Positions 34,114-46,960 of a stretch of 64,000 nucleotides of DNA are shown piece by piece. This DNA is from Melitaea cinxia (taxonomy: Eukaryota > Arthropoda > Insecta > Lepidoptera > Nymphalidae), in NCBI RefSeq assembly GCF_905220565.1, contig NC_059419.1, positions 5,208,001-5,272,000 on the forward strand, read 5' to 3'. The translations under genes and the position numbers were made by a program. Positions within the stretch are counted from its first letter, which is position 1; each line of letters begins with the position of its first letter. The notes under the pieces are model-generated. The model was given only the letters and a program-made list of their open reading frames with translations. It was not told the origin of the DNA and did not search any database.

Positions 34114-36499
34114 GCTAACGGCATCTTTCTGTTACAATATCTTATTTTTTTTTTTATGCGTACACACACATGCACATACATTACATTAAAAATAACTTAT
34201 ATATATTATTTATAACCAGGAATTTGCAGTAAATGTTTTACTTTAAAACTGTCTGTGGGATAGACCGTGGGGAAAGAATATTTGAGAAAAATACTTGAAT
34301 TTGAACTACAAAAATCTTTGCTTTCATATTTTTACAAATAAATAATCCGTAGAGCATACACAGCATACTATTGTGTATTTACTTTTATTCTGACTACAAC
34401 TTTACCCACTTAAGGTGACATTGACACAGACACCCTTTTAGGCAAATTTTTTTCTGAAATCTTTTTTCTTTTGTGTTATTGTTGATTTGTTTTTTTTTAA
34501 AACAAAGAAGAAAACTACAGATAAAACGTAATAAACGGCAATTATATAAATATATATATTTAACGAAAGAATAGTTTTCAGAAATCGATCATTCAAACCT
34601 TAATGTGTTCAAACCGAAAAAAAATAAACAATTATTAAGTTTCAGAGCATTAGTAAAATTAATTTTTAAACGGTTATGTTATCTTCCAATACATACCATT
34701 CACTGATATGAAACCAATCAGATACGTAGAGTATAGTAGAAGAAAATCTAAGCCATACAGACATTTAAAACGTATTTAATGTAAAATATATCAAACTAAA
34801 AACACTTTCATGACAACGACATGTAGGTAAATCACGCAAGAAATGTATCTCTCCTTTGGGAAGAAGTAGTAAAAGCCATACATTCTTGTAGTAAAGCGCG
34901 GTATAGTACAGGAGTTCGCCAAACATTGAGGATCTATTCAAGTAAATCTTCATCAAATCGTTTAGATTACTAACAATAGATTAATTATAAATTATTATCA
35001 GGGACAACAATCGATTAACTTAAAGTGTATTTACTTAATTTATATATGTCGCAGTAGAGTTATTTTTGATATATATTAAAGTCATTGCTTTGCTAACTGC
35101 CATTTTCATATCTAAGTACATGTAAAAAATGTCAAATATAAATACGTTCCTAACCAAAAGTGCCTTCTCATGTAAAAGAAGGGAATACTTTTTACAGAAT
35201 TGTTCGATTTCGATTGTTTTTTTTTTATGATGGCGTATGAATTTAAAATTGACCCTATTTGTCTTTAAAACAAAATTGAAATATTATTTTTAAATACCTA
35301 GAAGCTCAATAATTTATTTATTTATTTACAAATAAACGTACGCCAATTATAGACCTATTTTTTTTGACCTGTAGATATATCACGTAAGATCCTCTAACAC
35401 TTATGGCCTTTCAAGCTGGACACTCGACTTTTTCTATTTTTTTTTTTTTTTTTGTACCTTACCTTTGAAACAATTTGTATTCTCCTTTTAATTAGCGTTT
35501 TTACCTTTTTTTATTTTCTTTTTATTTTACTACGACTAATATTTATAGAGTACTGTTTGTAAAATTAAATAATTATAATTAATGAAAATTTTTATTTCAG
35601 ATCACTCTATTATTAGAGTGTTCCTGGTATATACCAAAAGTAGAAACGTGTGCGCAGCCTGAAACTATACATTTTTAGCATTAACTTTTTGCAATTTTCT
35701 CTTTTAGTGCAGATGATTTCATTTGCAATATTTGAATTTAAACTACATTTATTTATTTATATTAAACAAACAACGGACAAATGTTTATCTTATCACACTA
35801 ATGTACAAGACAACAAAACTATATATCCTAATTTTAACTCTATAGCAAGGGAAATAAGCTCTAAATTTCTGTAAACGCATTTCTACTATGTCACGTAAGT
35901 TATGAAAATATATTCAGAATAAGCAAATATAAACTAAATTCCATCTGTTTAAGATTCAAAATACAATGCACACATTCGTTTTGTCACGAGCATGCTATAT
36001 CTACATCAGAGCTTGATACCGCGATTCGCGAAAAGGGAAATATTTTCGTTCTATTATAGTCCTTATGGGGTCCGGATTAAGAACCATTGATATATAAATT
36101 TGTTTATAAAGCTCGGTATACATGTACGTATCAGGTAGCCGTCACCCGCGGATAAATATCTCAAGAGCCAGGCTGCGCGGTACGTGCCTACCTAGCTTTA
36201 CTGCAGACGTAGGGGGGTGTCCACAAGGACAATTTTTGAATATAGATCGATACTATTTTTTTTTTAATTTATATGAAAATAAGTTTTAAAAAATAACTAA
36301 TACTTTATTACATATGTTTTAGTGTATTTTTATGTTTATTTTTAAACGCTATATGACAATTAATAGTAAAAAAGTATAGTAAGTACTTAAGTTCGTTTAT
36401 GGCTTAACAGTAGCGTAGCATCGTCAATAATAAATTTAAATATCAAACAAAGGGGTGACATTTATGATGACAGTAACAAGAATGCACCTACTCAACCGG
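34114..36499. other. AT-rich sequence, no gene seen
   Basis: No gene was recognised. A small GC-richer island at about 36110-36230 (GTAGCCGTCACCCGCGGATA, GTGCCTACCTAGCTTTACTG) has no partner in the window and no open frame of note. Confidence 0.4.
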
Positions 36500-36939
36500 T
36501 AATTGTGCTAAAATCGTAAAAAAATCGTAAACTTCCCCGAGGATAGCCACGGCTTAAGAATGTACGCATACGGCAGTGCTCACTGCGCATGTCCGAAGCT
36601 CACTCATTCCGGACTATTTGTTTTGTCGTTATACTATCAAAAACCTTTGGATTGCTAGCAAAGTAACATCTATCCTACATAATTGCAGTGAATCCGAACA
36701 CCGAACATTCCTTTGTCTGTTCGCTTTTCAAAAAATTCACAACGCTTACCACGATTGATGGCTATCAATCAGCCATCTGTCAAGTGTTCGCGCCAATAGT
36801 TGACGTTTGACCGCGTGTTCCCTATTTGAAAAGTGCGAATGCCTATTACCTTGTGATTTGTGGAGGTGTAAAGAGTATTTTTATCGAGCATAGATTTACG
36901 GTTGATTTATCTGCAATACGGCAGAACGGCTGCAGAATC
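36500..36939 (+). promoter_or_regulatory. Possible promoter region
   Basis: A non-repetitive, less AT-rich stretch directly upstream of a candidate leader and start codon. It includes GCTCACTGCGCATGTCCGAA, GCGCCAATAGTTGACG and, at its right end, AATCAGTCGCG with the arthropod initiator TCAGT (A at 36940). No TATA box is seen at the usual distance. This rests on position, composition and the initiator only. Confidence 0.3.
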
Positions 36940-37159
36940 AGTCGCGTGACAAATCTCCGTTATTGAGTGGTTTACTCTGACACACTTAGACTTACTGAAT
37001 ATAAAAGTTGACTGTGTAAGAAAACTGTGAATTTGGTATTTGAATTTCGAACATTTTCGAGGTCGTCGAAAACAATTTAGACTAATCGGGTTTTTTGAAT
37101 TTCGATTTCACGTTTGGTCTTTTATTGAGTCAAGATGAATATAACTTCGACGACAGATG
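36940..37159 (+). CDS. Candidate first exon: 5' leader and short coding start of an unknown host gene
   Basis: From a TCAGT initiator at 36940, a leader of about 195 bases leads to an ATG at 37135 in a good insect context (GTCAAGATGA). The coding part is only about eight codons, reading MNITSTTD plus one base, before a consensus 5' splice donor (ATG|GTATGT, intron starting at 37160). If not spliced, the frame stays open for 38 codons to a TAA. The sequence is unique in the window and lies in a more GC-balanced block that contrasts with the AT-rich intron-like DNA after it. The next exon was not found and may lie beyond the right edge. I do not recognise the protein. A chance ATG plus donor remains possible. 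Confidence 0.35.
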
Positions 37160-37718
37160 GTATGTATGAAATTTTAATAGATCTGAATGCATCCGCAATC
37201 TGCAATGTGAAAGTACTTAATTGCTTGCATTCCATAGATTGTTGCGGATAATATCACACATTCAAAACTAACCTTTCGGGTTAAAGCGTAAGAGTCAAAT
37301 TTCGATATCTAAAATCTTTTTGGTTTACAAGAAATTTTGAACTTTAGCTCAATGGTTAAAAAGTTCGTTTTTTCAAGGCTTTTTAAATGTATGCTTTAGT
37401 ACCATAAATGAATGTAGCGTGTGCAAAACATATCTTTTCATGTTTTTTAATTGTAAATTTCTTTCGTAAAGTTGTTATTTTCTGGTGCAGTAGAATTTGA
37501 TTCAAATTTAATTTTTTTTTAATAATTTATTTTATTTGTATGATTAGTTTTTTTCCTTTTATTTACACTCTCATATTAAAAGATATAATGGGAGTACCAT
37601 ACAGATCAAATCTTTACATTTTCATCAATTTCATTGTTATATATCGATAATAAAACTTACAATAGATTAAAAAAAACGTGTCTAACCTTTCTCATTCCCC
37701 AATATATAACATTGTATG
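37160..37718. other. AT-rich sequence, possibly intron
   Basis: Falls to high AT immediately after the candidate donor. No element was recognised before the SINE at 37728. Confidence 0.35.
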
Positions 37719-38031
37719 AACTAAAAAATGGCTGCGGGTCCGATCTCCGCACATGACAAACATTTGTATTGGCCATACAGGTGTTTGCCGTGGTCTGGGT
37801 GTTTGTGCAGTCCTTGTGGGTCTCCCCACCGTGCCTCGGAGAGCACGTTAAGCCGTCGGTCCCGGTTGTTATCATGTACACCTGATAGCGAGCGTTACTC
37901 ATAGTAGGGAATATATCCACCAACCCGCATTGGAGAAGCGTGGTGGATTAAGCTCTGATCTTTCTCCTACATGGGGAAAGAGGCCTATGCTCAGTAGTGG
38001 GATATTACAGGCTGAAGCGTACAACTAAAAA
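37719..38031 (+). mobile_element. SINE-A with tail 2, 5'-truncated
   Basis: The body 37728-38022 starts inside the tRNA head near the B box and runs through GACAAACATTTGTATTGGCC and CTTGTGGGTCTCCCCACCG to GGGATATTACAGGCTGAAGC. A short duplication AACTAAAAA flanks it (37719-37727 and 38023-38031). It is close in sequence to the minus-strand copy at 20863. Confidence 0.8.
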
Positions 38032-39144
38032 TATATACATTAAACACAGCTAAAATTAAAAAATATAAAACTATCAATTATCTGTATATTTATATTCCGC
38101 GGATTCTAACAAACATTTCGTATCAAATTAAACTGAATAAAGAAAAGGGACGCAATAATTTTTTAAATAAGTATGTAACTTTTACCACAGTGCAGTATTA
38201 GCATGGTACAACCACGGTGGGTTCCTAGAATGGCCTTTCATTCGTCGCATTTAAAAGCATTTATCAAGAACTATACAGAATGTATCGTTATACCTACAAT
38301 TCAAAGTGTTTGTAAGCTTGAGCTGTATTAATAAATTTGAAGCAAAATTCTCAATTTAACGTGTTTAATTGTACTTAAATGTCTTTGTGTGTGTACATTA
38401 AATGTATGTGTATTTATAATGTTTTGTGAATTGTATTATTCATATTATAGTTTTTGAAGACAACATGTAAAGAGTCGATTTTATATGTCTTCCGTTTCTT
38501 TCTCTCAATGTTCTTACTTATCACATAATCAATACACAGCTGGTCTTAACAAAACCACCCTGGTCATAGAAAAAAATGTATTTAAGTTTATTATGTTTAT
38601 TACTAGCTAACTAAACAAACTTTGTCCTGTGAAATTTTTACTATTTTTTTATCCTACTCGTACAAGACCTTCTAGAACATATTCAAAAATTGAAAAACGA
38701 AATCAGCTAGAATATGTTCAGCCGCATATGTTACGCTAAGCAACACATTTTACGATTCATTTATAAAGCCCAAAAAAGTGATAGTAGTAACAGTTATGAG
38801 CGTAAAGACGAGAAATACAAACTAACTTCTAAACAAAATTAACTTCTAAACTATAATCCAAGAAAAATGTGTGGAAATTTAAACAAAACCTTTATACAAA
38901 ACAAGTGTTCCCTGAATTCATGAATATATTATAATATAATGTAAATGTCTCATGATAACTTGTCTACTTCCATATAATTTACATCGTCAAGTAATTACGT
39001 GAATCGATTGAAACTGGCTGTAAATATTATTGATCAAATATTTCAATGTCGTTGCCCTCGCATTTGTGACATGTGTGCCGTAACATGTGTAACATGTTTA
39101 AGGTGTGTTTGTTATGCATGAATATAAACTTTATATTTTTATAC
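38032..39144. other. AT-rich sequence, no gene seen
   Basis: No recognised element or gene. Confidence 0.4.
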
Positions 39145-39412
39145 AACTAGGTCAGCAAACAAGAGTACGGCTCCCCAGATGGTAAGCGATTAACGTAGCT
39201 TATAGACGCCTGTAACACCAGATTCATCGCAAGCGCGTTGCCAACCTTACTACAGATACAGGAGATCTGGTCACCTTACTCACCACAGGAACACAACACT
39301 GTTTGAAAGCAGTATTACTCAGCTGTGATTTTCTGTAAGGTCGAGGTACTCCGCACTCGGGCTGCCAGATGTTGAGCAGGATAATTTCCGCTGGCCCTAC
39401 CTTAGTTAAGTC
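39145..39412 (+). mobile_element. Repeat C, near full-length copy
   Basis: Runs from AACTAGGTCAGCAAACAAGA through CACCAGATTCATCGCAAGCG, CAGGAGATCTGGTCACCTTA and TGTGATTTTCTGTAAGGTCG to GAGCAGGATAATTTCCGCTG and CCTACCTT. This is among the longest C copies here. Confidence 0.65.
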
Positions 39413-41144
39413 AGTTATGTTATTTGTATACTTGCAACGCTGTGTGTTATTCTGGGCTATAAGATTACTCTAAATTTTCATCAAACCATTTCTATAAGAT
39501 TTTTAAATACTTTTGTATTAATAATTATATTTCGATAAAATTAAATGAGATACATTAAAATACTAACTTCATACTATTTGGTTTATTGAGTGCTGTATAT
39601 ACTCATTTTTACTTTTTGTATTCTTGTTTACAAATCATTTCTTTCTATAAAGTTACATTTTCTGTTATATTTTAGAGGTATTTTTTTCTTTATACACCTC
39701 TTACTACCAAATTATATAACACTGCATTAAAACTACGGAAACTGGTTAAAACTAGTTTAAAACCACAAAAAACAGCTTGAAAAATAAGTTTAAATGTTAA
39801 ATATACGTAAAGACGTCTTAGCTCTACACTTTTTATTACAATCGGTTATTTCAGGTAGTGTTTTTATTTCCCTGTTTAAAAAAAAAGAAAACAGAAATTT
39901 GCAAGACAATCTACTTTTAGTGTTTTTTTTATCTTCTGTGAATTGACTGATTAATAATGAATGGTAATATTAGGCTATTTCAGTTTAGATAGTAGTGAAT
40001 TACGCTAACTTTGTACTTAGGAGTACAGACAGGAAACGATAAAAAATACTGCCTAAATTACAACTATTATTTGTTTTTAATTTAATTTAATGATGATGAT
40101 ATTACGTCTTGTAGTCACCAATCAGAGATCTATCTAGTATAGAATCAATAGAAAGAGAATATCGACTTCAAAACTTGAGATCAAATTTAAAAAAAAAAGG
40201 TGTTTTGCCAACAACCTCATACGTTTTTGCAACATTTTATCTTGACCCGGAAAGATAAAACGCAATGTTAAGCATTACACATTGTATGGTCTGTCTATGG
40301 TTGAGTGAGAGATGACAAGTGAGGGAAGTTCATGAGGGAAACCAAACCTAATGAAATTTGATCTAACACTAAGTTTATTAAGATTATTTTGAGTATGTAT
40401 ATTAGGCAGAAGTACAGACGTCACCCGCATCAGGCAAACAGCAATTTCGTAAGAAATAACCTTAATTAAGGTTATTAGTTTGCAAGACAATCACATTGCT
40501 GAATGTACACACAATGTTACAGAACATTTCGTGTGTAAGTCCGATTCGCTCTTAATCGGATTTTTGTTTAATACCCTCATATTTTTACAAAGGTCTCTTT
40601 AGCTCTTTGTTGATTACTTATCATAGCAAATAAGATAGCAGTTTATTTCAAACGCATAGAAAGGTCACTAGTAACTTTTTATATTCTATAATAACAAAAC
40701 ATTTTAAAAACCTATTAATTAAAAAGTCATTTTAATAAGTCCGTCGTCTACTGTATCGGGCAATCAAACCCAACCGTCGCTTAGAAATCGGAGTTAAACT
40801 TTCCTTAAGGCTGCAGAGGCACTGCGACAGTCCTATCCCCACTATCCTTTAATTTGCTACCACTTCGAAGACGTTATCGTTAGCCGTATTGCGGTATTTG
40901 GAACTTTAACTAGTAACAATCAAGTTTCCTGTCTTGTTAATCTCTCTGTCGAACTGTATGAAATTTCGTGCTAATTAATTTTAGAGTTAGAGCGACAGAG
41001 GTCTAACTTTGTCTATACTAGGTTAAGCGTTTGATGTAAATGGTCGTGTTTCATTACGTAATGGATGTTTAAGGGCGTTCTTATCATTACAACTACATAG
41101 TGAGTACAGAACACTCACACAGTACTTACATAAATGAAACAAAT
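39413..41144. other. AT-rich sequence, no gene seen
   Basis: No gene was recognised. A GC-richer patch at 40740-40870 has no partner in the window and no coding motif. Confidence 0.4.
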
Positions 41145-41185
41145 AAACGCTTTACACTCAACGGTCCCCAGTAGAATAAGAATCG
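41145..41185 (-). mobile_element. SINE-A tail-1 scrap
   Basis: Plus-strand AATAAACGCTTTACACTCAA and CGGTCCCCAGTAGAATAAGA is the reverse of the tail-1 3' end. The rest of the SINE is missing or decayed. Confidence 0.5.
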
Positions 41186-41715
41186 TGTATTAGTTACTTA
41201 TATTTTTCATGTCGTGGAATCAAACCGACGCTTGCGTCATTATAAACAAATATACAAATGAGGTGTTATTAAATATAAAATGCCCAGAACTTCACCCGAC
41301 GTATTTCGATTCACCTACGAAAATGACAATTTCAAGCAAATCTAAATTCAGCCGAATTAAAACTCGCGTTTTTAGAAGTCTTAGATTTTAGACAGTCATG
41401 TAATCTATTAACTGAATCTCATTTCTTGTACCATCTTATTCCTGAACCATCTTACCTCCTTGACCTAGAAATTACAAGTAAAATAAGATAACTGACGAAA
41501 TCTTATTGATTGAATTTAGTACTCAATTAGTTCCAACCAGTCAGCGAACGTGACTTGGCACATTTCTCTGTTTTAATAATTATTTTTAAATATCTTAAAA
41601 GTTAAGCCCAACGATTTTTTTTTATTTGGTTACATAAACTAATATATCTTTGTATGTGAAACGGTATATAAGGAAAAAATACTAATTTTAATATTCCATT
41701 AATTTATGGTTGTTC

Positions 41716-42291
41716 ATGCGCGCGATCCACCAGATGGCAAGCGAATATATTTATCCTTGACCTTCAATAATAGAAGCATCGCAAGCGCGTTGCCGTAGTG
41801 TGTGGCTACGGTACTAAAGAATATAGCCACCCCCTCTCTTACTCTGGGTGTCGTAAGACGCGACTAAGGGATAACACAATTCTGCTACCACCTTGGAACT
41901 TAAAAAGCCGACCAGGTGGCGAAATAACCATCCAACTGCTGGCTTTGAAATACACAGGCCGAAGACGGGCAGCAGCGTCTTCGGTGCGACAAAGCCAGCC
42001 CTGCGGTCACCAACCCGCCTGCCCAGAGTGGTGACTATGGGCAAACACATGAGTTCACGTTATTTTTGGCGTAAACTTGTGGAGGCCTATGTCCAGCAGT
42101 GGACTGTATAGGCTGTTATGATGATGAAGCGCGTTGCCGACTCTACCCCCGACATTGCCCTGGAGTTCTGATTACCTTACTCTTCACAGAAACCACACAC
42201 TACTACGAGCAGTATTGTTAGACTGTGATCTTATACTTCCTCAGTCAGGCTGTTCCAGATTTTAACCGATAATTCCTGTAGTGCCCTATCT
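41716..42291 (+). mobile_element. Repeat C interrupted by SINE-B
   Basis: The left part of C (41716-41795: CCACCAGATGGCAAGCGAAT, AGAAGCATCGCAAGCGCGTT) is separated from its right part (42127-42291: GCGTTGCCGACTCTACCCCC, GACTGTGATCTTATAC, CCAGATTTTAACCG) by a SINE-B insertion. The 13 bases at the break are present on both sides, which shows that C was the older element. Confidence 0.75.
41783..42139 (+). mobile_element. SINE-B nested in repeat C, with target-site duplication
   Basis: The 331-bp body (41796-42126) begins TAGTGTGTGGCTACGGTACT and ends GGCTGTTATGATGATG. It is flanked by AAGCGCGTTGCCG at 41783-41795 and 42127-42139. The duplicated bases belong to the interrupted C element, which fixes both insert boundaries. 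Overlapping 72-78-codon frames are repeat sequence. Confidence 0.85.
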
Positions 42292-45161
42292 CGATAAAAT
42301 GGAGCTGTGTTGATGTTTATTTAATTCTTTAAACTTTCATAATCACTAATACAATATATTATAATTTATATATAAAATGGAATTATGAACTTATTTCACT
42401 TAAGCCTGTAATATTGTGGGCATATTATATTGGGCATACATTCATTTTTGTAACTAATTGTTTTGTTACGTTAATTTTTACCCTAAATAAATATTTTTCA
42501 TTATATTTTTTTCTTTCAAACAGGGAGGCAATCTCTCCTAGTTTGTCGCACTAAAATCTCTTTGGAAATTATTACTGTTTCTGACAATCAACTCTTACAC
42601 TATATGACTGACTTATCTCTAACATACAATACAATGTAACATGAAATGCAATACTATTCTCTCGATGTTTTGAGATTCACCTAAATTCGTCTACGTATAC
42701 ATTGTTGTAATGTATGCGAGCTTGCCAACAGACAATAAGTACGCGTGTGTTAGACGAGTAAAGTATATTTTTACTAAAAATCGTAATAACTTATATATTT
42801 ACAATGCGTTTTTGCGTCAATTTAAAACAATTCCTTTTTTTAATTTAAAAGAACATTTCAACAAAAGATTTTAGTTGTATAACAGATGTATCGTCCAGAG
42901 GATGGACAGTCCACAAACTATTTGCCACCCTGTAGAATAAAAAAATATAAAAATTTAATATTTAAACTTAGACGAAAGCAGCGAGCTCACTTTAACGCAT
43001 CACAAAATACTCTTATATAACGTTTTAAAATAATATTCAGAAGCATAGAGAGGCACATATAGTTTAATAAATAATTAGGCAAACCAAAGATTACGAGCTC
43101 ACATAGAGATATTTTATATATTACCCGCGACTAAAAGGATGAGGATGCCTTGTTTAGACGCTGACCCATTTCCTAAGCGTAAATATTTGATTTCTCTTCC
43201 CCTTTGTTTACTTCTTACGTCATAAGAGCGCCATAGAATAAGGGTAAATGATGAGATACGGTATTATAATGGTAGGACATTAGAGTAATAGTCTTGGTTA
43301 TGTTGTGATTACAAAATTGCTACATATTATAATGTAATAAATTAATTTTTGTTATAGTTTAAACACAGCTTATTTTTTTTAAGTAATTACGAAGTTTTTT
43401 TTTTTCGTTCTTCTCTACAGAATCTACATTTCGAATCGGCGGTAGCTACACTTCTAACGATTCTTAAACTATTGATTTGTAAGTTGATTCGACGCTTATT
43501 TGAATAAAGCTGTTTTGATTTTGCAAGTTACATTTAAGATGTAATTTGTAGTTTTGTCTACGTAATACTTTCGTAGTGGATTTATTGATGGATATTTATT
43601 ATTAGAGCTCCGCCAGTCATATATGTATAATGTCAATAGTAAACAATAATGTAGTAATGTTCAATAGTAAAACTCTCTGTTTATTTATTTTTATGAATAG
43701 TTCCCGCGTTCAAATTCTTTGTAATGAAAATAAATAATAAATCCATCTTCAAAGTTGATAAATTTGTCTTGATAATATTATCGCGTGTAAAAAAATTGCA
43801 TTTTATAATCTTATATAATCAATATTTATCAGTAAATGTTACCAAACCTTCCAAAAATCTATTATTCAGTTTCAAAAGAATTGTTTTCCCTGATACTTGA
43901 AAAAGTCGAAACAAACTCATACGTGTCTTTCGACACCCTCTCAAACTGATGAAAGATTCAAGCCGAAAGATTGTCAACTTCACTAACTTTCCAATTAGGT
44001 GGGATATTTTAATTTCACCCTCGAAAGCCTCGATACAACTGGCAATTTATTAAATTATAGGTCGTGAGCTTTTCCCCGTAGGTTTTCCCGTAAATTTTAT
44101 GGAGTTTTTAAGCAAATTTTAAGAACTTTTAATTTCTTTTGAAGTCACGTCTCGTAAAATATTTCTCGGTTCACGCCTTCATTACTTAAAAAAATATTTC
44201 GTTTGAAATTATATTTTTTAAAGTCTTACATATTGTATCTATCACAGATATGACTGAAGTCTGATATGCAGAGTAAAAAGTTTCTTATCAAAAAGCATTC
44301 AAAACTAAAATAAAAAGTTATTTCTTTCCCTTTTCTCAATTTTCATGTTCCGTGTTTTATCTTTCTTCTTTAAATAATTAGCACGTATGCAATTCATTCA
44401 TTAAATTTTATAAAATGAAGCATAAAACTTCACAATTATTTCCAATGTCAAAAAATAATAATCAACTTTTCAGAAAAAAAAACCAACATGATGTTTAATA
44501 AACCCATTAACGAGCAAATTTTCGTTTAATATACTAAAATATTAAATCGATGGTACAAAATTCAAAACCGCAAGGTAAACGTCTGGAAACTTAATGAACT
44601 AATCTGGGATATACTTCAGTATATAATTTAGTTTTCGTAGCGCCTACGTAATTACTTTAAATATAAACGATATCACGCCACTGATTTTGATATTAACGCT
44701 AATAGCTTCAGTCTATGTAATATTATATTCATTAAAACAACTTAGAGAAATTCTTACAAAATGGTTTTTTAATAATGTATCTATATTATTTTTCGTGGTT
44801 TATTTAAGTAATTAATTACAATAAAATAAGTTAAAAACTGAGTTAAAAATTAAACGAAAACTACAAAACGTTGATTTACAAAAATAATTTGAAATATCAC
44901 ACCATACCTATATGTATATCGTATCTTTTGTCAATGTTCTTAATATTATAAAAAGTTGAATTTTCTCTGTGTAAACTATTTTTATTTATTTATAACTTTT
45001 ACTTTGTAAGTGCATTCTTATTTTTATTTTCGCTTTTAATACAAGAGTTATACAGGTAGCAAATTTCCATAGGAAACTCCTTTTGGTCGTCATTTGGTAT
45101 TCATTTTAGTTTGTAAACGTGATTTAAGTATTAAGTTAATATGAATAAAAACCTATGATAA
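42292..45161. other. Long AT-rich stretch, no gene seen
   Basis: Nearly 3 kb without a recognised element, coding motif or RNA. It is compatible with intron or intergenic DNA. Confidence 0.45.
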
Positions 45162-45418
45162 ATAATTTGTCATCATCATCATCACCATTCAGCCTATAGC
45201 AGTCCACTGTTGGACATAAGCATCCACAATTTCGCGCCAAAAATGACGTGTAATGCTGTGTATTGCCTATAGTCACCACGCTGGGCAAGCGGATTGGTGA
45301 CCGCAGGGCTGGCTTTGTCGCGCCGAAGATGCTGCTGCCCGTCTTCGGCCACCCACAGGAAGAGCAGAAGGTGGCTATATTCTTTGCGGCCGAAACCACA
45401 CAGCACATAATTTGTCAT
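45162..45418 (-). mobile_element. SINE-B, internally deleted, with target-site duplication
   Basis: The 233-bp body (45174-45406) lies on the minus strand, flanked by ATAATTTGTCAT at 45162-45173 and 45407-45418. It ends in a CATCATCATCATCACC run (ATGATG on its own strand) and starts TGCTGTGTGGTTTCGGCCGC. About 100 bp are missing between the AGCCACC and CCGAAGACGGGCAGCAGC segments. Confidence 0.8.
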
Positions 45419-46061
45419 AATTCATTTAGTATTATAATTACTGTCAAGTGTCAAGTGTCAAGACGTTTGAAACATGCAATAAACAAAAATAAATATAAAA
45501 TAACTAATCACAATAAAGGCCTCATCAAATGAAAAAAAAAAACAAAAAGTAAGCAATGTACTCTAATCTTCTGTAACATCTAATAAAACAAAAACTTGTT
45601 CCGAGACTTCCAGTTTCTAATATAGAGATATCGAGCCTATATATTAGTAAGTTATGTCGACCTCGAAGTTTGTTTAGAACTTTCAAGGACATAAACACCC
45701 TCTTGTGAACTAGATCTTTCAGAAGTCTAATAACATAAATGCGTATGTCGTATTACATTATAATGATATTTGTCCATTATTGGTAAATTTCTTTTATATG
45801 TCACTTGTATATATAATTAAACCGGAACTGATTTATGTCTATAGATAGGAGATATTTGAGAAAAAGTGTATGAAGGGTCTTTCTTCACAGGGCTAATAGA
45901 AGCAAAAGTAACTATATTATTTTTAAAATTTTTGCCTATCTATCTTAATGTTTGTCCTCGCATCGCGTAAAACTCTGACTATAGTGAATGAAATTTGATG
46001 AATAACTTAAAAACAGCACCATGTTTCATCTTAATACGACTCATAGAACAGTAGATAATAC
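45419..46061. other. AT-rich sequence, no gene seen
   Basis: No recognised gene or element apart from a TCAAGTGTCAAGTGTCAAG triplication at 45447-45465. Confidence 0.4.
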
Positions 46062-46245
46062 TCTATATAAATAAAAATGATGTTGCTAAGCGCATAACTA
46101 GAGTATGGCTCGACCAATTCGGCAATTTTTTTTTTGTATTTCCTTGAAGCTCACGGCAGGTTTTCGGACTAAAAAAAATAAAACAAAAATCTATATAAAA
46201 TTAAAAACCTATTAACTTTTGACAGAACGAAGTCTGTCCGGGTGT
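46062..46245 (+). mobile_element. Helitron-like element, 3' end lost
   Basis: Starts TCTATATAAATAAAAATGAT and contains GTTGCTAAGCGCATAAC, GCTCGACCAATTCGGC and ACGAAGTCTGTCCGGG, as in the complete copy at 63061-63452. The terminal CTAG is missing. Confidence 0.6.
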
Positions 46246-46756
46246 GTTTGTAAAAAAAAAACTTTATAATGCAGCTAAATTAAGAGACTAATGATATATG
46301 AACAAAGCTAATTATAAATAACAAAGATTGTTATAAATAACAAGTCTAGACTTTTTATTAAAAGTGATCTTCCACTTACTATAAAAAGAAGCTAAGGTTA
46401 GTTATTTGTTATTTTCTGACTTGTTATATTATACACACGGGTATTGTAACACATATTAATGTGAACAATTATGAAGGTGATAATAATATAATTTTGCTAT
46501 CGTCGTAATAAGTTATAGTTTATTTCCTTAATGAGATTTTATATATAAGATTATTTTGTCTTTAGACTGCAGATACAAGAGTTGTGTATGTCCAACTTCG
46601 AAAGTGAAGAGGGTTGCTCCAAAACTTCAGATCTCTGGCGGTTAAACTTACTGTAGCTGCAGGGTTCGGTTGTTGTTTTAATAAATTATTCCTATATTAG
46701 ATACTTCGGATTTAAATACATATACCTATATACATATAAATTGAAACTATGTAATA
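46246..46756. other. AT-rich sequence, no gene seen
   Basis: No recognised element or gene. Confidence 0.4.
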
Positions 46757-46960
46757 CTAGCTATGCCACGTCGTTTTACCCATACAACTTTCGGCCTAAC
46801 TCGTCATTCGTCGCGAATATCATTTGTTCTTTAATTATTCGGATATATTTACGCAGTTTATATGTCTTCATAGTTTTTTCTGCGTTAATATTTAACTTTT
46901 GCTTAAAAACGTTAATACTATTTTCTATAAATTGTTCAATATTTTTTTTATTTTATTAAG
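46757..46960 (-). mobile_element. Helitron-like 3' end fragment
   Basis: CTAG at 46757-46760 followed by CTATGCCACGTCGTTTTACC has the form of a reversed Helitron 3' end. The other end was not found, and the right limit is approximate. Confidence 0.35.

Noticed and set aside
40540..40566. TCCGATT/AATCGGA stem-loop followed by T bases, like a bacterial terminator
   Set aside because: The window is eukaryotic nuclear DNA and no gene ends here. A seven-bp stem plus a T run is expected by chance in AT-rich sequence.
41209..41391. 60-codon plus-strand frame starting MSWNQTDACVIINKY
   Set aside because: Short, without a recognised domain, and it starts beside a SINE-A scrap. There are no supporting splice or promoter signals.
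42292..45161. Search for a host gene in the longest element-free stretch
   Set aside because: No codon-biased frame, splice-paired exons or RNA fold was found. An unbiased gene prediction or RNA-seq would be needed to exclude short exons.
46566..46665. A GC-balanced stretch after a CTGCAG that could be an internal exon
   Set aside because: No convincing splice donor follows, and the open frame has no recognisable protein content.
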